Below are positions 44,805 through 54,792 of a stretch of 64,000 nucleotides of DNA, piece by piece. The stretch comes from Haemonchus contortus (Eukaryota; Nematoda; Chromadorea; Rhabditida; Trichostrongylidae), in assembly GCA_000469685.2 (NCBI GenBank), contig LS997567.1, positions 33,139,831 to 33,203,830 of the forward strand. The letters run 5' to 3'. A program made the position numbers and the translations under genes. Every line of letters starts with the position of its first letter. The first letter of the stretch is position 1. The notes below the pieces were generated by a model, which was not told where the DNA came from, searched no databases, and saw nothing but the letters and a program-made list of their open reading frames with translations.

Positions 44805-46694
44805 ATGATCCTGCTCCTGAGCTCCTGTGTAGACGCCTATTCGCCACTTCTGTGCAAGGACGGAATGATCAGGGTATTTCCCCTTGAAGGCACGTTTGGG
44901 ATTTGCATACAAACCACCTGCAAACGTTTCCCAGCAATGCCGTCTGATTTCTCTCTCCAAGGGAGACAGGCGTTAGGAACGATTTTGGGTAATCGATTCG
45001 CCGCACGCGGCTGTCGCGGACCACTCATTCGCCGTTATTACAGCTCTAGCGTTCTTCATACAGCTCAATCGATAGGCGATCATTATTTTATGCATAATTC
45101 TACTATTAGTACTTTTGTTCTTGTATTTCTTACCTACTGCTGCATCCTGCTACATTCCTTCGCGCGCGACGCCCCTCTCACCGCAACGTGACCATTTCGT
45201 TCCTAACGCACCACACCCCTCTCTTTCACATCACTTGTTCCCTTCCACATATTTGTAGGACTTCCATGAACATGTTTTCGAAGCAATTAATTGGCAATCC
45301 CCATTGCTGGCCTATAAGGGCACTCATATCCGTTGCGTCCATTGTGTTCGTGCCGAATAGCATACAGCTGCGACAAAAGGCGCACAGTGAAAGTGGCCTA
45401 ACAGCCGGCACTGCTAATCGTCACACAGTCATCGAAAGATCAATTTCTCGCGACAGAAACAGAAAGACGAGCGCGCAACGCCGCAGCAGCTGTGCCAAAA
45501 AAATCGACCTCAAAACATTTAGCCCGCAGCGGCTTAGCATCATCGTTGCGGTAACCTTTGCATTAGTCATGCTCTGCAGGCAAGCAGCAGCATGCCAACA
45601 TGGACGTATGAGGCACTACGGTGAGATTATCTGCAACTCCAGCGGTAAATGCTCTATGAAATTCAACAGGGAAATCTTGTTCAACGAGATCAATACACAA
45701 ATGTGCGTCACGATTTTACATGCCAATAAACCAATAGGCAAGCTCACTCTCCAACGACTTGCAGTAGAACTACATTGTTTCCCTCGCACCCTGATGTTCA
45801 CGAGAGACACTGACTACGCGGTCTTCAGCGTTGACAGGTGTGCATTCATGGGATCATGTGTGGGACAGACGTGCTCCAGAGTTCATCCATCAACGATAAT
45901 TCCGGAGTTGACCAACGCATCACAATATCCAGGATACTCTGGATGCGAGGAATCATGCGGTGGCATCTTCTGCGGTTGCCCGACACTTCTACCATCGTGC
46001 TCATTTTACCGCGTTGCGCACATTCCTACATCCAAGCTTGTCTACAAGATTGTGGACTGCATGGAATGGAAGCCCATAGTACAGTTGCGGGTGCACTTCA
46101 CCTTGTACAACACTAACATTTCCCGAACTCTTGCTCTCAGGTCGTATATGCCGCAGCAGATAGACGACATCTCTACCACCGTGATATCGCTCACAAGGCC
46201 GACAAACCCCATTTTGCACAGACAATTCGCGAGAGCCAGCAGTGAAATTTTGGTTGTTCCGGAAGGGTACAAATTTCCGGTGGAGTGTCTCACAAAAGCA
46301 CAAGCTGCAACTAGCTTCCACCTGTGCAAGAACCGAATGATATGCGACTGTAACGTAATGAGCACGCCAACTCGATGCGACTGTCCAGCTGACTCTATAG
46401 GGCATATGAGAAAGGATGTGTCCAACATACTTCCAATCTCGACTCCTTTTATGAGAGTGCAGAGAGGCATAAACAATTCCATCGTCGCGCACTCCGCAAG
46501 GGAAGAAACGACCATTACCATCGAGTCCAAGTTCATCAAGGAAAGTGCCGAATACGTAATGTTCCATGTGAAGTTTTCCTTGGACCACTCACAGGGTGTT
46601 ATAGCTGTCTGGCAGGCGCCGTGGCGCATGTCTCTTGCTTCACGAAAACACCGACATGGGTAATCGTTCTTTGCGACGATCACTCCTTCTCGAT
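44805..46694 (+). pseudogene. BEL B envelope, ectodomains
   Basis: A first short ectodomain with signal-like start (44,805-44,960) is followed, after frame changes, by the long frame 45,188-46,663. That frame has GNPHCWP near residue 37, then a second hydrophobic signal-like segment (about residues 117-134) ending ACQH, and a Cys-rich domain with a GCEESCGG.FCGC core and SFYR. The two-signal layout and the Cys core resemble the Gn/Gc polyprotein of phleboviruses and match BEL A. The frame is cut by the foldback at 46,695. Confidence 0.8.
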
Positions 46695-47139
46695 GGCATC
46701 TTTCATAGTCCACGACAGGTCGCTCGACCGGTCGCTCGACTGGTCGCTCGACTGGTCGCTCGACTGGTCGCTCGACTGGTCGCTCGACTGGTCGCTCGAC
46801 TGGTCGCTCGACTGGTCGCTCGACTGGTCGCTCGACTGGTCGCTCGACTGGTCGCTCGACTGGTCGCTCGACTGGTCGCTCGACTGGTCGCTCGACTGGT
46901 CGCTCGACTGGTCGCTCGACTGGTCGCTCGACTGGTCGCTCGACTGGTCGCTCGACTGGTCGCTCGACTGGTCGCTCGACTGGTCGCTCGACTGGTCGCT
47001 CGACTGGTCGCTCGACTGATCGCGCGATCTGCTCGAGACCGTCCACGGCGGCACCCATAACTAGCGCGGCCTCCTCGACCGATCGAGCGACCAGTGGCGC
47101 GATCAGTCGCGCGACTGGTCGTGAATTATGAAAGATGCC
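46695..47139. mobile_element. Foldback-type element with 12-bp tandem interior, GAT target
   Basis: 445 bp. The left end is GGCATCTTTCATAGTCCACG, and the right end read in reverse is GGCATCTTTCATAATTCACG. GAT flanks both sides (46,692-46,694; 47,140-47,142). The interior is about 25 copies of TGGTCGCTCGAC (about 46,722-47,020). The ends match those of the element at 26,766-27,051. It opens spurious repetitive frames (SLDW, ARLV, SSDQ). Confidence 0.75.
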
Positions 47140-47142
47140 GAT

Positions 47143-47576
47143 CGAATGCGATCCTTCCAACAAATCAAACTTGACTTTCAGCACGCATTCATTGCCCAAG
47201 ACCGCCGCGCTGAGTGCCACAACAATCATACCAGACTAGAACTTCACGGTATCCCAGCTTATATGCCTCACCTTAATGAAACTGAAATCCTAACCTCACA
47301 TGAAAGAGCGTCGTGGATCGCGCCTTCAAGTTGGTTCCGCGATATCAGCGTCCCTGACTTGGGACCGCTTGCGGCGATTGCATCAAGCCACTGGAAATCT
47401 GCCCTCGCCATATTCGGCACAACCGTGCTTCTCGGTGTCGCGACTATTTTTTCGGACCAGTTGTTATCCTCCTTGCATTACGACTCCTGTTCATAGGCTT
47501 CGAACTCTCGGTCAAGTTTGTATCAGCGCTCCTCCTCGCTGTTTGTGAGGTCGTTAAAAACGTATGTAAAAACTAG
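47143..47576 (+). pseudogene. BEL B envelope, C-terminal part and membrane anchor
   Basis: Continues the envelope after the foldback. It has a stem with two Trp-rich patches and then a hydrophobic anchor (SALAIFGTTVLLGV, continuing after a one-base shift as PVVILLALRLLFIG). A TAG stop at 47,574-47,576 ends it. The arrangement matches BEL A 19,702-20,437. Confidence 0.7.
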
Positions 47577-47888
47577 AACGTGTAAAACTTAGCCCACAAT
47601 TCGATGAAATGAATGTATAGTTATAGCTCTCACGTTGTACGCTGAATCTGGTCTCTAGATTGCCCATCCTTAGTCAATACCTAATAATCGGTGTTCACTA
47701 GCCTTAGTCTGCTGTTGTAGCTTCGTGGTCAGCACTCCAATGAGTCATCCTCCTCGATCATGGACGAAGTGCACGTCGCCCGGCATACTGAAGCTCGCCA
47801 CCTGGCATAGCTTTTTGGGTGCACAAAGAAATAAAGGAGAACACAGTCGAACTGTAGGGCAGAAGACATTGACCGCGACATTCGACTG

Positions 47889-48245
47889 ATGGAGCCAGCG
47901 CATCGCACTTCAATGGAATCCCTTACCCAAACCGTCAACCGCCTCTCCCTTCGTCTAGAACACATCTATTCCAAGATAAACCATATTCACGACATCCACA
48001 TGCTGATAGAGCGCATCGCTCCAACGTCCAATTGTGCATTCTGCCCTCTCGACGAGAACATCGACCATCACCATTCCGCCGACTGCTGCAATTATCCTGG
48101 ACCGTTCCTCCGAGCCATAAGAGCCACCGAACTGCACCTATGCGGAGGATGCTTGCATCCTGTCCACGCTAGAAGTTGCAATGTTATTTGCGCTTCTTGC
48201 CGTGGCGGACCCAACGCCCTCCTATGCGGGCAGAGCACATCATAA
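47889..48245 (+). CDS. BEL B accessory ORF: coiled-coil plus Cys/His protein (118 aa)
   Basis: An intact frame 312 bp after the envelope stop, homologous to 18,993-19,382 of BEL A (which lies 319 bp after its envelope). N-terminal helix, then IERIAPTSNCAFC and C49-x2-C52, H61, C66, C85-x2-C88-x4-H93-x3-C97-x3-C101-x2-C104, C113. The His at the last finger of BEL A is Pro here (P108). It remains open while gag, pol and env of this element are heavily damaged. Probably a zinc-binding nucleic-acid protein derived from Gag; this is inference. Confidence 0.65.
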   Translation: MEPAHRTSMESLTQTVNRLSLRLEHIYSKINHIHDIHMLIERIAPTSNCAFCPLDENIDHHHSADCCNYPGPFLRAIRATELHLCGGCLHPVHARSCNVICASCRGGPNALLCGQSTS

Positions 48246-48684
48246 AAGCAGCGACGTTTATGATCATCTTGGCTGCTTCTTTCCCTAATCGGTCCCTATT
48301 CTACTCCCTATTCCACCCACTGTACTCGCTCGCCGTCGTCACTTCCCTCGGCTGATATTCTCCATCTGCTGACATTCAACTTTCACGCCTCGATCGACGT
48401 ATTATTTTCTGCCGCAGTGCGCATTCGTCGACCTTTATTCTGCACGTCACCGATTCCTGCTGCACGCCACCTTATTCGTTTCTCTGCGGAATGGTATGGC
48501 TAGCAGTGCCAGTGGAGTTGCGGTGGTTTATGGTTTCAATGGCATCTTCGATCGAGCCCTATGCAGTGCGCCCGAAGCTGGCTGGAAGATGCATATGGTG
48601 ATATTCTATGCTCTCTATTGTTTGGTTGTATGATTAATTATGTAATACTTCGGTAGTTAGTTTATGCCTTTCCCGCGGGCGGAG

Positions 48685-48922
48685 TGTCGTGGTCAAACAC
48701 GACTTTTCTAATTTCCCATCTCCTACCGTTCGCTTATTGTATCATCATATACTCATTCGGTAGCATTCCTCTTGTTCTTACCCAGTCACATGTGCTGTTC
48801 TTAGTTCACCATCTGTGAATGCACCTGTAACATCTGTAATGTTTACCAACGTATATAAGCACTCAGAAATATTGTAGCATGCTTTTGGGTCAATAAAGTG
48901 CTGCCACTGAACGATCGACATA
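48685..48922 (+). repeat. BEL B 3' LTR (238 bp)
   Basis: Pairs with 38,555-38,792. A purine-rich GCGGGCGGAG lies directly before it (polypurine tract). GTTGT follows at 48,923-48,927. Confidence 0.9.
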
Positions 48923-48927
48923 GTTGT

Positions 48928-49469
48928 ATTTTTTGTTTCACTCATCTATATTTCCACTTTTTTGCAATTTTCCTTCTGAAAACTTTAAATCAGGCCTAAA
49001 TGAAACTACGTACAGCGTGGTTCTGGAAAATCTTCTGATTTTGCAATTGTAAAGGTGTTCTTTTCGAAAGAATACAATACCTTGGTGAACTTTTCGTTCG
49101 TTGAACAACTTCAAAAAGTGAAATAGTTTGAAAGGACGGTCGTCATCAGCATTTTCGCTGTTATCGACCGAATGTAAAACTTGTGAAAGTTCCCCGAAAC
49201 GATTTCTGGTGATGATTGAACTCATAACTGAATGACCATTAGACTGAGTGCCGGTTCCATAATAAAGGTCAATAATCATCCAACGTGGGCATTCTTACCA
49301 AACCCATCTGAAGGAGTATTCCGAAAAACTTATGAATTTCTCCTATAAATTCCAAAAAACGGTTATGCTGGACCATTTAGCCTACATGTGGGCTGCAGTC
49401 GTGAGAGGACGAAAAGCGCGCCGGTCCATCGCGGCGCTTTCCGCGCCAAACACGATGGTCGTCAATGGG
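48928..49469 (-). pseudogene. piggyBac-like element, right part with transposase remnant
   Basis: The minus-strand frame 48,938-49,279 contains ITRNRFGELSQVLHSVDN and DDDRPFKLFHFLKLFNE, matching the RNRF...LHF.DN....DR..K motif of piggyBac transposases. The end ATGGTCGTCAATGGG mirrors the left end at 38,470. Only a small part of the transposase is left. Confidence 0.75.
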
Positions 49470-49916
49470 TAGAGGACAAAAGAATAGGAGAAAAACATCG
49501 GCTCACTGCTAGCCGATCAGCTGATTGTGTGTGGGTTGTGGAGCGAATATCGCAATCTGTATCGCCTCGACACTCGTCTGACATGACTTCGATCGCGGGG
49601 CGGGAAGTCCGGGCGGGGCTACCACTATGTCGTAACTGTCGAGTTTTTGGGTGCGAGCGAATCCTTGTTACCCTTGGGGGCCACTGGGTATAGAGGGGAG
49701 ACTCAGAAACCAATTTCATTCTATTGTTTGTCGAAACGCCCCTCCATATTCTGGTCTTCTCATCCAGCCCCATTTTTAACGATTTTTTCGAAGCCTTTTA
49801 TCATTTCGGAAACACCGATACGCGCACTTTCTACGCCTTCATCGCACTATTTTCCACCTTATCTTCCATTTTTCGTCATAATCTGTATTACTCAAAGGCA
49901 TCGTGAACTGTGCTTT
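49470..49916. mobile_element. AAGGCAC/TA MITE, right part
   Basis: Collinear with other copies (GAGAAAAACATCGGCTCA, TGTGTGTGGGT, CACTCGTCTGACATGAC, AAACACCGATAC) and ends ATCGTGAACTGTGCTTT followed by TA. Confidence 0.75.
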
Positions 49917-50110
49917 TAATCATGTGTTTGATAGCGGATCACTTCGTGATGTGTTGCAAGCGCTAGCTTGCGCAGCTCAACTGGTATATAAACTCCAACT
50001 CGTGTACACCCATTCACTCTTGTTGCCGTCCAATAGATATTGCACTGCTGCTCGTTCCATTGGCACAACAGTTTTATCTCTTTCCTATTTTGGTGTCAAC
50101 ACATATTCAG

Positions 50111-50220
50111 ATGTCGATATTGCTAAGAAGGCGCTGGAAAAAGCAGACAATACCAGTAGTAATATTGCGCAACTTCAAGACACCCTTGACGCTGTTCAAT
50201 TGAAGCTCGAAAACCAAAAA
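50111..50220 (+). CDS. BAR-domain protein gene, exon 5
   Basis: Acceptor ACACATATTCAG, donor AAA|GTATGG. It starts with the two bases needed to complete the phase-1 codon left by exon 4 (35,474), giving FTDVDIAKKALEKAD, which continues the BAR helix. Then AQLQDTLDAVQLKLENQK. The exact phase match across 14.6 kb is the best evidence that these exons belong together. Confidence 0.75.
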
Positions 50221-50320
50221 GTATGGTTTTTGGCTGTATTGTTTCTTATGTCGAAGTTTTTCTTTTTTCTCTGTACGAGCTTGATATGTCCATTTTGAGG
50301 GACGTAGTTCTGTATTTTAG

Positions 50321-50377
50321 GACAGTACTATCACTGACGTCTACTCATTAGCTGCTAGAGAGCAGGAAATTGCTAAG
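50321..50377 (+). CDS. BAR-domain protein gene, exon 6
   Basis: Acceptor TGTATTTTAG. Nineteen codons, DSTITDVYSLAAREQEIAK, resembling the BAR helix-3 segment D.YSL.A.E.E.A. The donor is AAG|GCGAGT, so the following 83-bp intron would be of the rare GC-AG class. Confidence 0.7.
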
Positions 50378-50460
50378 GCGAGTATTTTCTTCCTAAAACT
50401 AATTTGGAGTATATTCTCGTACTTTGTGCTTCAATGTTCTACTCATTCCACCTTTTGCAG

Positions 50461-50517
50461 TGCATTTATGATTGGTTTCATGCTTCCGCACCTTTATCTA
50501 AAGCAATTAAAGCATAG
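50461..50517 (+). CDS. BAR-domain protein gene, exon 7 (stop codon)
   Basis: Acceptor CCACCTTTTGCAG. Encodes CIYDWFHASAPLSKAIKA, then TAG at 50,515-50,517. The protein ends just after the BAR domain, so there is no RhoGAP or SH3 domain in this copy, unlike RICH-type relatives. It may be a short BAR-only protein, or a longer isoform could exist if this stop exon is alternative. Confidence 0.7.
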   Translation, partial: CIYDWFHASAPLSKAIKA

Positions 50518-50579
50518 TGATTGAGTGACAATCCCATGCCCGCATTCAGGAAAGACCTGCGTTCGCTTTAACAGAGTCA

Positions 50580-51950
50580 GAAATCGCGCCCTGCGAATTT
50601 GCAGGAATTGTGCCCGCTAAGCAGAGGTTGATAAGTCGGTTGATTCGTCACGGCAAATACGGTACAGTTGTAAAGCTAGAGCGCCACCCAGAAAACATCG
50701 CCCGAGTTCTGGGGATAGCGTGCGAGAGCACCGAGGTGAGAATGAGTCAGAGAAAGAAGTTAGTTCGAATTGGGACTATAAGTGACTGTTTACCCTCTGG
50801 GGTGTCCTGAGAGATGACTGATTCTGTGAAGCGGAGAAACAGAGTCATGTCTTCACAGGGAAACAAAGTCATGTCTTCAGGAGACTCGCTAAAAGAAGTA
50901 AAAGCCTGAGAACTCAGGGAAGATGGCAAGCTCTACTACAACGGAGAAGAAATCAGCGAAAATGGTGTGATTGTAACAGCGGCGGACCCCTGGAGTTTCT
51001 CTTGTTAGCGGCATCAGCGCTCCAATCACTGGCGGCGATGATGAACGTGAAAAAGGGATGCAGGACAGTAATATTTGCGTATGCAACCGCGAGCCGGCAG
51101 CTCTTTGTATGGAAGGGATGGGTTTAATATGAGACTTGACCATGCAATGAGTCTGTTCCTGAGGGAAATTGCCTCGTAATATCAGGTAATTGGAGACGTC
51201 ACGTTGACAGGGAACGAAAAGGCTCCGAAGGGGTGCACGAAGATAAGGGAATAGTATTCAGAAACGAAGGAGATCTTTCACTTATCTACAACCCACGATT
51301 TAGCAGTCTGCAGCACCTCCCTTGAAAAGGTCAGAGGGCAACCTAGAGTAGCGAAGGGAAATGAATGCTAATAGACCATGTGTTCGTAGTAAGATCCCTC
51401 GAAGTTGCACAAGGCGTCAATTTTCTGTCTGGCGAATAAATGTCTTCGCCGCACAGGCTTATCCCCCCATACAGCCATCGAGCTTCCCAATAAATCAAGG
51501 GGGATGGAGCAGAGGATTTGGTCGCGTAAGCTGCACATAGTAAAATAAGAGTCTCAAATTTATGATGTTGGCGTCTCGTCTTCCAGATACCCAAGGACCG
51601 ATCTAGCGGAATCAAAACAACGCTGGGAAAGCAATCTTAAGGTGTGCAAGGAAAACGCGAGCTCAAAGCTAACAGGATTCAAAGTAGGCAGGGCAGAAGG
51701 GATTCGTGCAACGATGAAGTCTAGCGAGTTGTAAGGCATAGGAAAGCCGCCTACAAACGTTGGAAGCTTTAGAAGAACTGGCTGTCCACAAAAGTTGCAG
51801 GAAGCTTACCAAGGCTGAATCAGCGAAAAAACTGCATTCGAAGTTGGACGCCTCGTCCGAGTAGCTCAGTAATCAGAAGGAAAGAAGTCCGTTATTTGGG
51901 CAGGCCCTACATCGGGCCACTTAGGACATCGTGATAGTAAAGACCATCGG
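50580..51950 (+). pseudogene. Decayed LINE endonuclease region
   Basis: Plus-strand pieces match the AP-endonuclease of CR1/RTE-like elements in order: NGVIVTAADPW (about 50,960), FAYATASR, SGNWRRHVD (the GDxN region), GSEGVHEDKGIVFRNEGDLS, IDHVFVVRSLEVA with SPHRLIPP, and RHRKAAYKRWKL near 51,745. Stops are frequent. It is unrelated in detail to the RTE at 20.4 kb. Confidence 0.6.
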
Positions 51951-51983
51951 GATCAGCGGCGATGCCATGCTAACCAGGAAAAG

Positions 51984-52104
51984 ATACCAAGTCGAAGTGG
52001 CCATTTGAAGTGAGACCTACACTGCTGGACGTGTTGTTGGGTGCTGAGTTCAAATCTGCTCTCCAAATTTGCCGAGCATTTCTCTGAACGGAGTTATGAG
52101 GGTG
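51984..52104 (+). repeat. Dispersed segment, inverted partner of 54,793-54,910
   Basis: Both contain CCAAGTCGAAGTGGCCA, GTAGGTCTCA/TGAGACCTAC and AACGGAGTTATGAGGG, in opposite orientation, on the two sides of the 52-54 kb block. Confidence 0.75.
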
Positions 52105-52119
52105 GTTTTAGGGAGCTTA

Positions 52120-54012
52120 AAGGCACGGTTCACGATGAAAAAGGTCACTGACAAGGAGGGTCCTTCAGGGCGTGGGACGCTTTTCGAAGATGGTTTTTTG
52201 CATGGTGTAGGGGATGAGCACTGAGTAAATATTTATGGTCCATTTCCGCTAAGTGGCCTTCTGAATGCCAAAAAAGGTGTGAAAATGATTGTGCCAGAAA
52301 TTGCCGGTTTATTTCACCAAGCGTCGTTCGTTTCATTCATGGCGTCGACTGTCCGCACAGCAGAAGGGGCTAGTGGAGGCGACATCGAAAATAACGTGAA
52401 CGGTAGTCAAAAAAGGGACCCACATACTGAAAAGTGGGGGAAGTTTCATATAGGCTCTCCACGGTCGAGGTGCCGGTAGCGTCGGATGGTGTGGTGAATA
52501 GCGATGTGGACTTCGAGTAAGGACGACTAGGATGGGTTGATGGTTCGGTTTTACGAGGCTTTGCCGCTTTTGCATTTTATGCTGCCACCTCCAGAATGGC
52601 TCCATATTACACCAGGGCCAAAGTAAGTGCCTGGCTGGTCATGATCGTGACCAGGACCCAGCCAGGCACATAACCTCTACAAATCGTTAGAATTTGTTGT
52701 GTGGAGCACTATCAGTGGAGGAGCTTCCAGGCTTCACACTCCCAGGAATATAAAGGTGCCTCCTAATTTCACACTATATAAGTGTTGTAATGGGGGTCAA
52801 CCGCGGACTTCTGTGGGATAACGAATCAGACTCTCTTCCAACTCGTCTTCTTGCTCAAGCATCCATGAGCAGTAGGCTTGATATGAAAAGCTGTCACCTT
52901 GAAGGAAACCATTCAAGCGCCAGATTACTAGTTCAATGACTAGATGAAGGGTTTGAGCGATACCCGTTCCCAACCTACGGTCCACTAACTCCGCGTCCTG
53001 CTATGAAGGGCTGGTAGGACGCGATCAAGGACATTGCTGAAGTCGAGGTGTCTGCAGAAGGGAGAAGGAAATGGAGATGACCAACCAGAACAGTGAACAA
53101 AAAGCCGTCAACGGCGCGAAATCAACGCTAGGGTAAGCAGCGGTGAAATCATTGGAATTAGATGCGCCTTTCATCAGTTTTGAAGGAGGCATCGGAATTA
53201 GATGCGCCTTTCATCAGTTTTGAAGGAGGACCCTTGGGAGTGTGAAGCCTGGAAGCTCCTCCATGATAGTGCTCCACACAACAAATTCTAACGACTTGTA
53301 GAGGTCATGTGCCTGGCTGGGTCCCGGTCACGACCATGACCAGTCAGGCACTTGCTTTGGCCCTGGTGCCATATGGAGTCAATTTGGAGGTGGCAGCATA
53401 AAATGCAAAAACGGCAGAGCCTCGGAAATCCGAACCATTAACCCAGCCTAGCCGTCCCAACTCGGAGTCCACATCGCTATCCACCATACCATCCGACGCT
53501 GCCGGTAACTCTCCCTTGGAGAGAACATATAAAACTTCCCCGCACTTTTCAACATGTGGGTTCCTTTTTTGACTACCGTTCACGTTATTTTCGATGTCGC
53601 CTTCACTGGCCCCTTCTGCTGTGCGGACAGCCGACGCCATGAATGAAACGAACGACGCTTGGTGGAATAAAACGGCAATTTCTGGCAAAATCATTTCACT
53701 CCTTTTTTGGCATTCAGAAGGCCATTTAGCGGAAATGGACCATAAATATTTACTCAGTGCTCATCCCCTACACCATGCAAAAAACCATTTTTAAAAGCGT
53801 CCCACGCCTTGAAAGACCTTCCTTGTGAGTTCCTCCTTTAGGAATTCTCAGCGCCCCCCCCCCCCATGGGTGTTAGAAGGGACCCTCTCGCTCCCACAAT
53901 CTCGGCGCTTAGGGCATAGTGGAAGCCCCGTTGCTGCCATAGTTCGCTTTCCCGCCCCTCGATCGGTGTCACGTTTGACGAGTGTCGAGACAATACAGGT
54001 TGTTCTTTATTC
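52120..54012. mobile_element. AAGGCAC/TA MITE copy interrupted by a long-inverted-repeat element
   Basis: Starts AAGGCACGGTTCACGAT with TA before it, is interrupted at 52,151, and resumes at 53,826 collinear with the reverse of 62,870-63,050 (including a run of C at 53,857-53,869 and CTCGATCGGTGTCACG). The far end is lost near 54,012. Confidence 0.65.
52152..53825. mobile_element. Long-inverted-repeat element, 1,674 bp, TGA target
   Basis: Arms of about 600 bp (52,152-52,757 and 53,222-53,825) start CAAGGA(G/A)GGTC. TGA flanks both ends (52,149-52,151; 53,826-53,828), and removing the element restores the MITE sequence. Each arm has a partly open frame with GLFHQASFVSFMAS or VLFHQASFVSFMAS and NNVNGSQKR. 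The loop (52,758-53,221) has a 41-bp direct repeat near 53,150-53,230. No transposase was recognised. Confidence 0.75.
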
Positions 54013-54792
54013 TGGAGTAGTTCTATCAATTCCCGTCAAAAAAGGTACCCTAATTTTATCGTAAACGGTGTCTTTAAGCAGCCTGCGGCATACCACGGAT
54101 AAAAGAGAAGTTTCCTAAATTTAGCAGCATAGACCTGAAAGTAGACAAGCGATAGTAAGCGAAGAATGGAGTTCTCGTGTGTACACACAAAAGTTGAGAG
54201 CACGGGCTATTCCACATGAGGTGGTGCGTTCAACCATATTTTAAAAAGAAAATGAGAATGGGCTCCTTTCGGCTGTATTGGCCTCGTGGTAGCCTCGAGT
54301 AGGGTGTCATTCCCTTCACCCTCTTTTGTGGAGGTAAGACGTATTGAATAGCTTTCTGGTGTTTGAATGATATCCATGGCTCCATTATCAACAATGAAAG
54401 TATTGGTGGGTCTGGAGCTGCTATGCACCATCGCACCCAATCTAGCATCAACACCCACTCTAGCATCATCATTGCTCATCATATCCGTTTTACTAGCCTG
54501 GAGCTCTAAATTTTGCGCACGGAGGAATCTCCCACTAGGTAACAGGTAGGTAGGTAGGAGGAGGTATCAGCAAAGCATCAAACCTTCATAGAACGTGATG
54601 AAATCATCATGAGAGTATTTTCTAGCCCTTGAGGACAAACTGTATATAATGCAAAAATTCCGTCAACCCCAAAACCCGATCCCTAGTCTCTCGCACATGA
54701 AGCGTCACGCTTACCGCTACACCAGGCCGCCGTTGAGGAAGGAGTTACATCCATGTAATTTAAGTTTTCTCACGCTAAGCTCCCTGTCACCC
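54013..54792. other. No gene recognised
   Basis: Frames at 54,207-54,549 on both strands overlap and lack family features. A short AGGTAGGTAGGTAGGAGG run is at 54,544-54,560. Confidence 0.4.

Larger units (their letters stand above)
38555..48922 (+). mobile_element. BEL/Pao LTR retrotransposon B with envelope (10.4 kb)
   Basis: Bounded by 238-bp LTRs (38,555-38,792; 48,685-48,922) and a GTTGT target duplication (38,550-38,554; 48,923-48,927). Same gene order as BEL A: primer site, gag, protease, reverse transcriptase, RNase H, integrase, envelope, accessory Cys/His frame. It is inserted in the same direction as the BAR gene within intron 4. Many stops and frameshifts plus a deletion in reverse transcriptase show it is older and dead. 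Protein identity to BEL A is moderate, so it belongs to a related but distinct family. Confidence 0.9.

Noticed and set aside
46621..47229. Frames with SLDW, ARLV, SSDQ or RPVE repeats
   Set aside because: They arise from the 12-bp tandem interior of the foldback element at 46,695-47,139.
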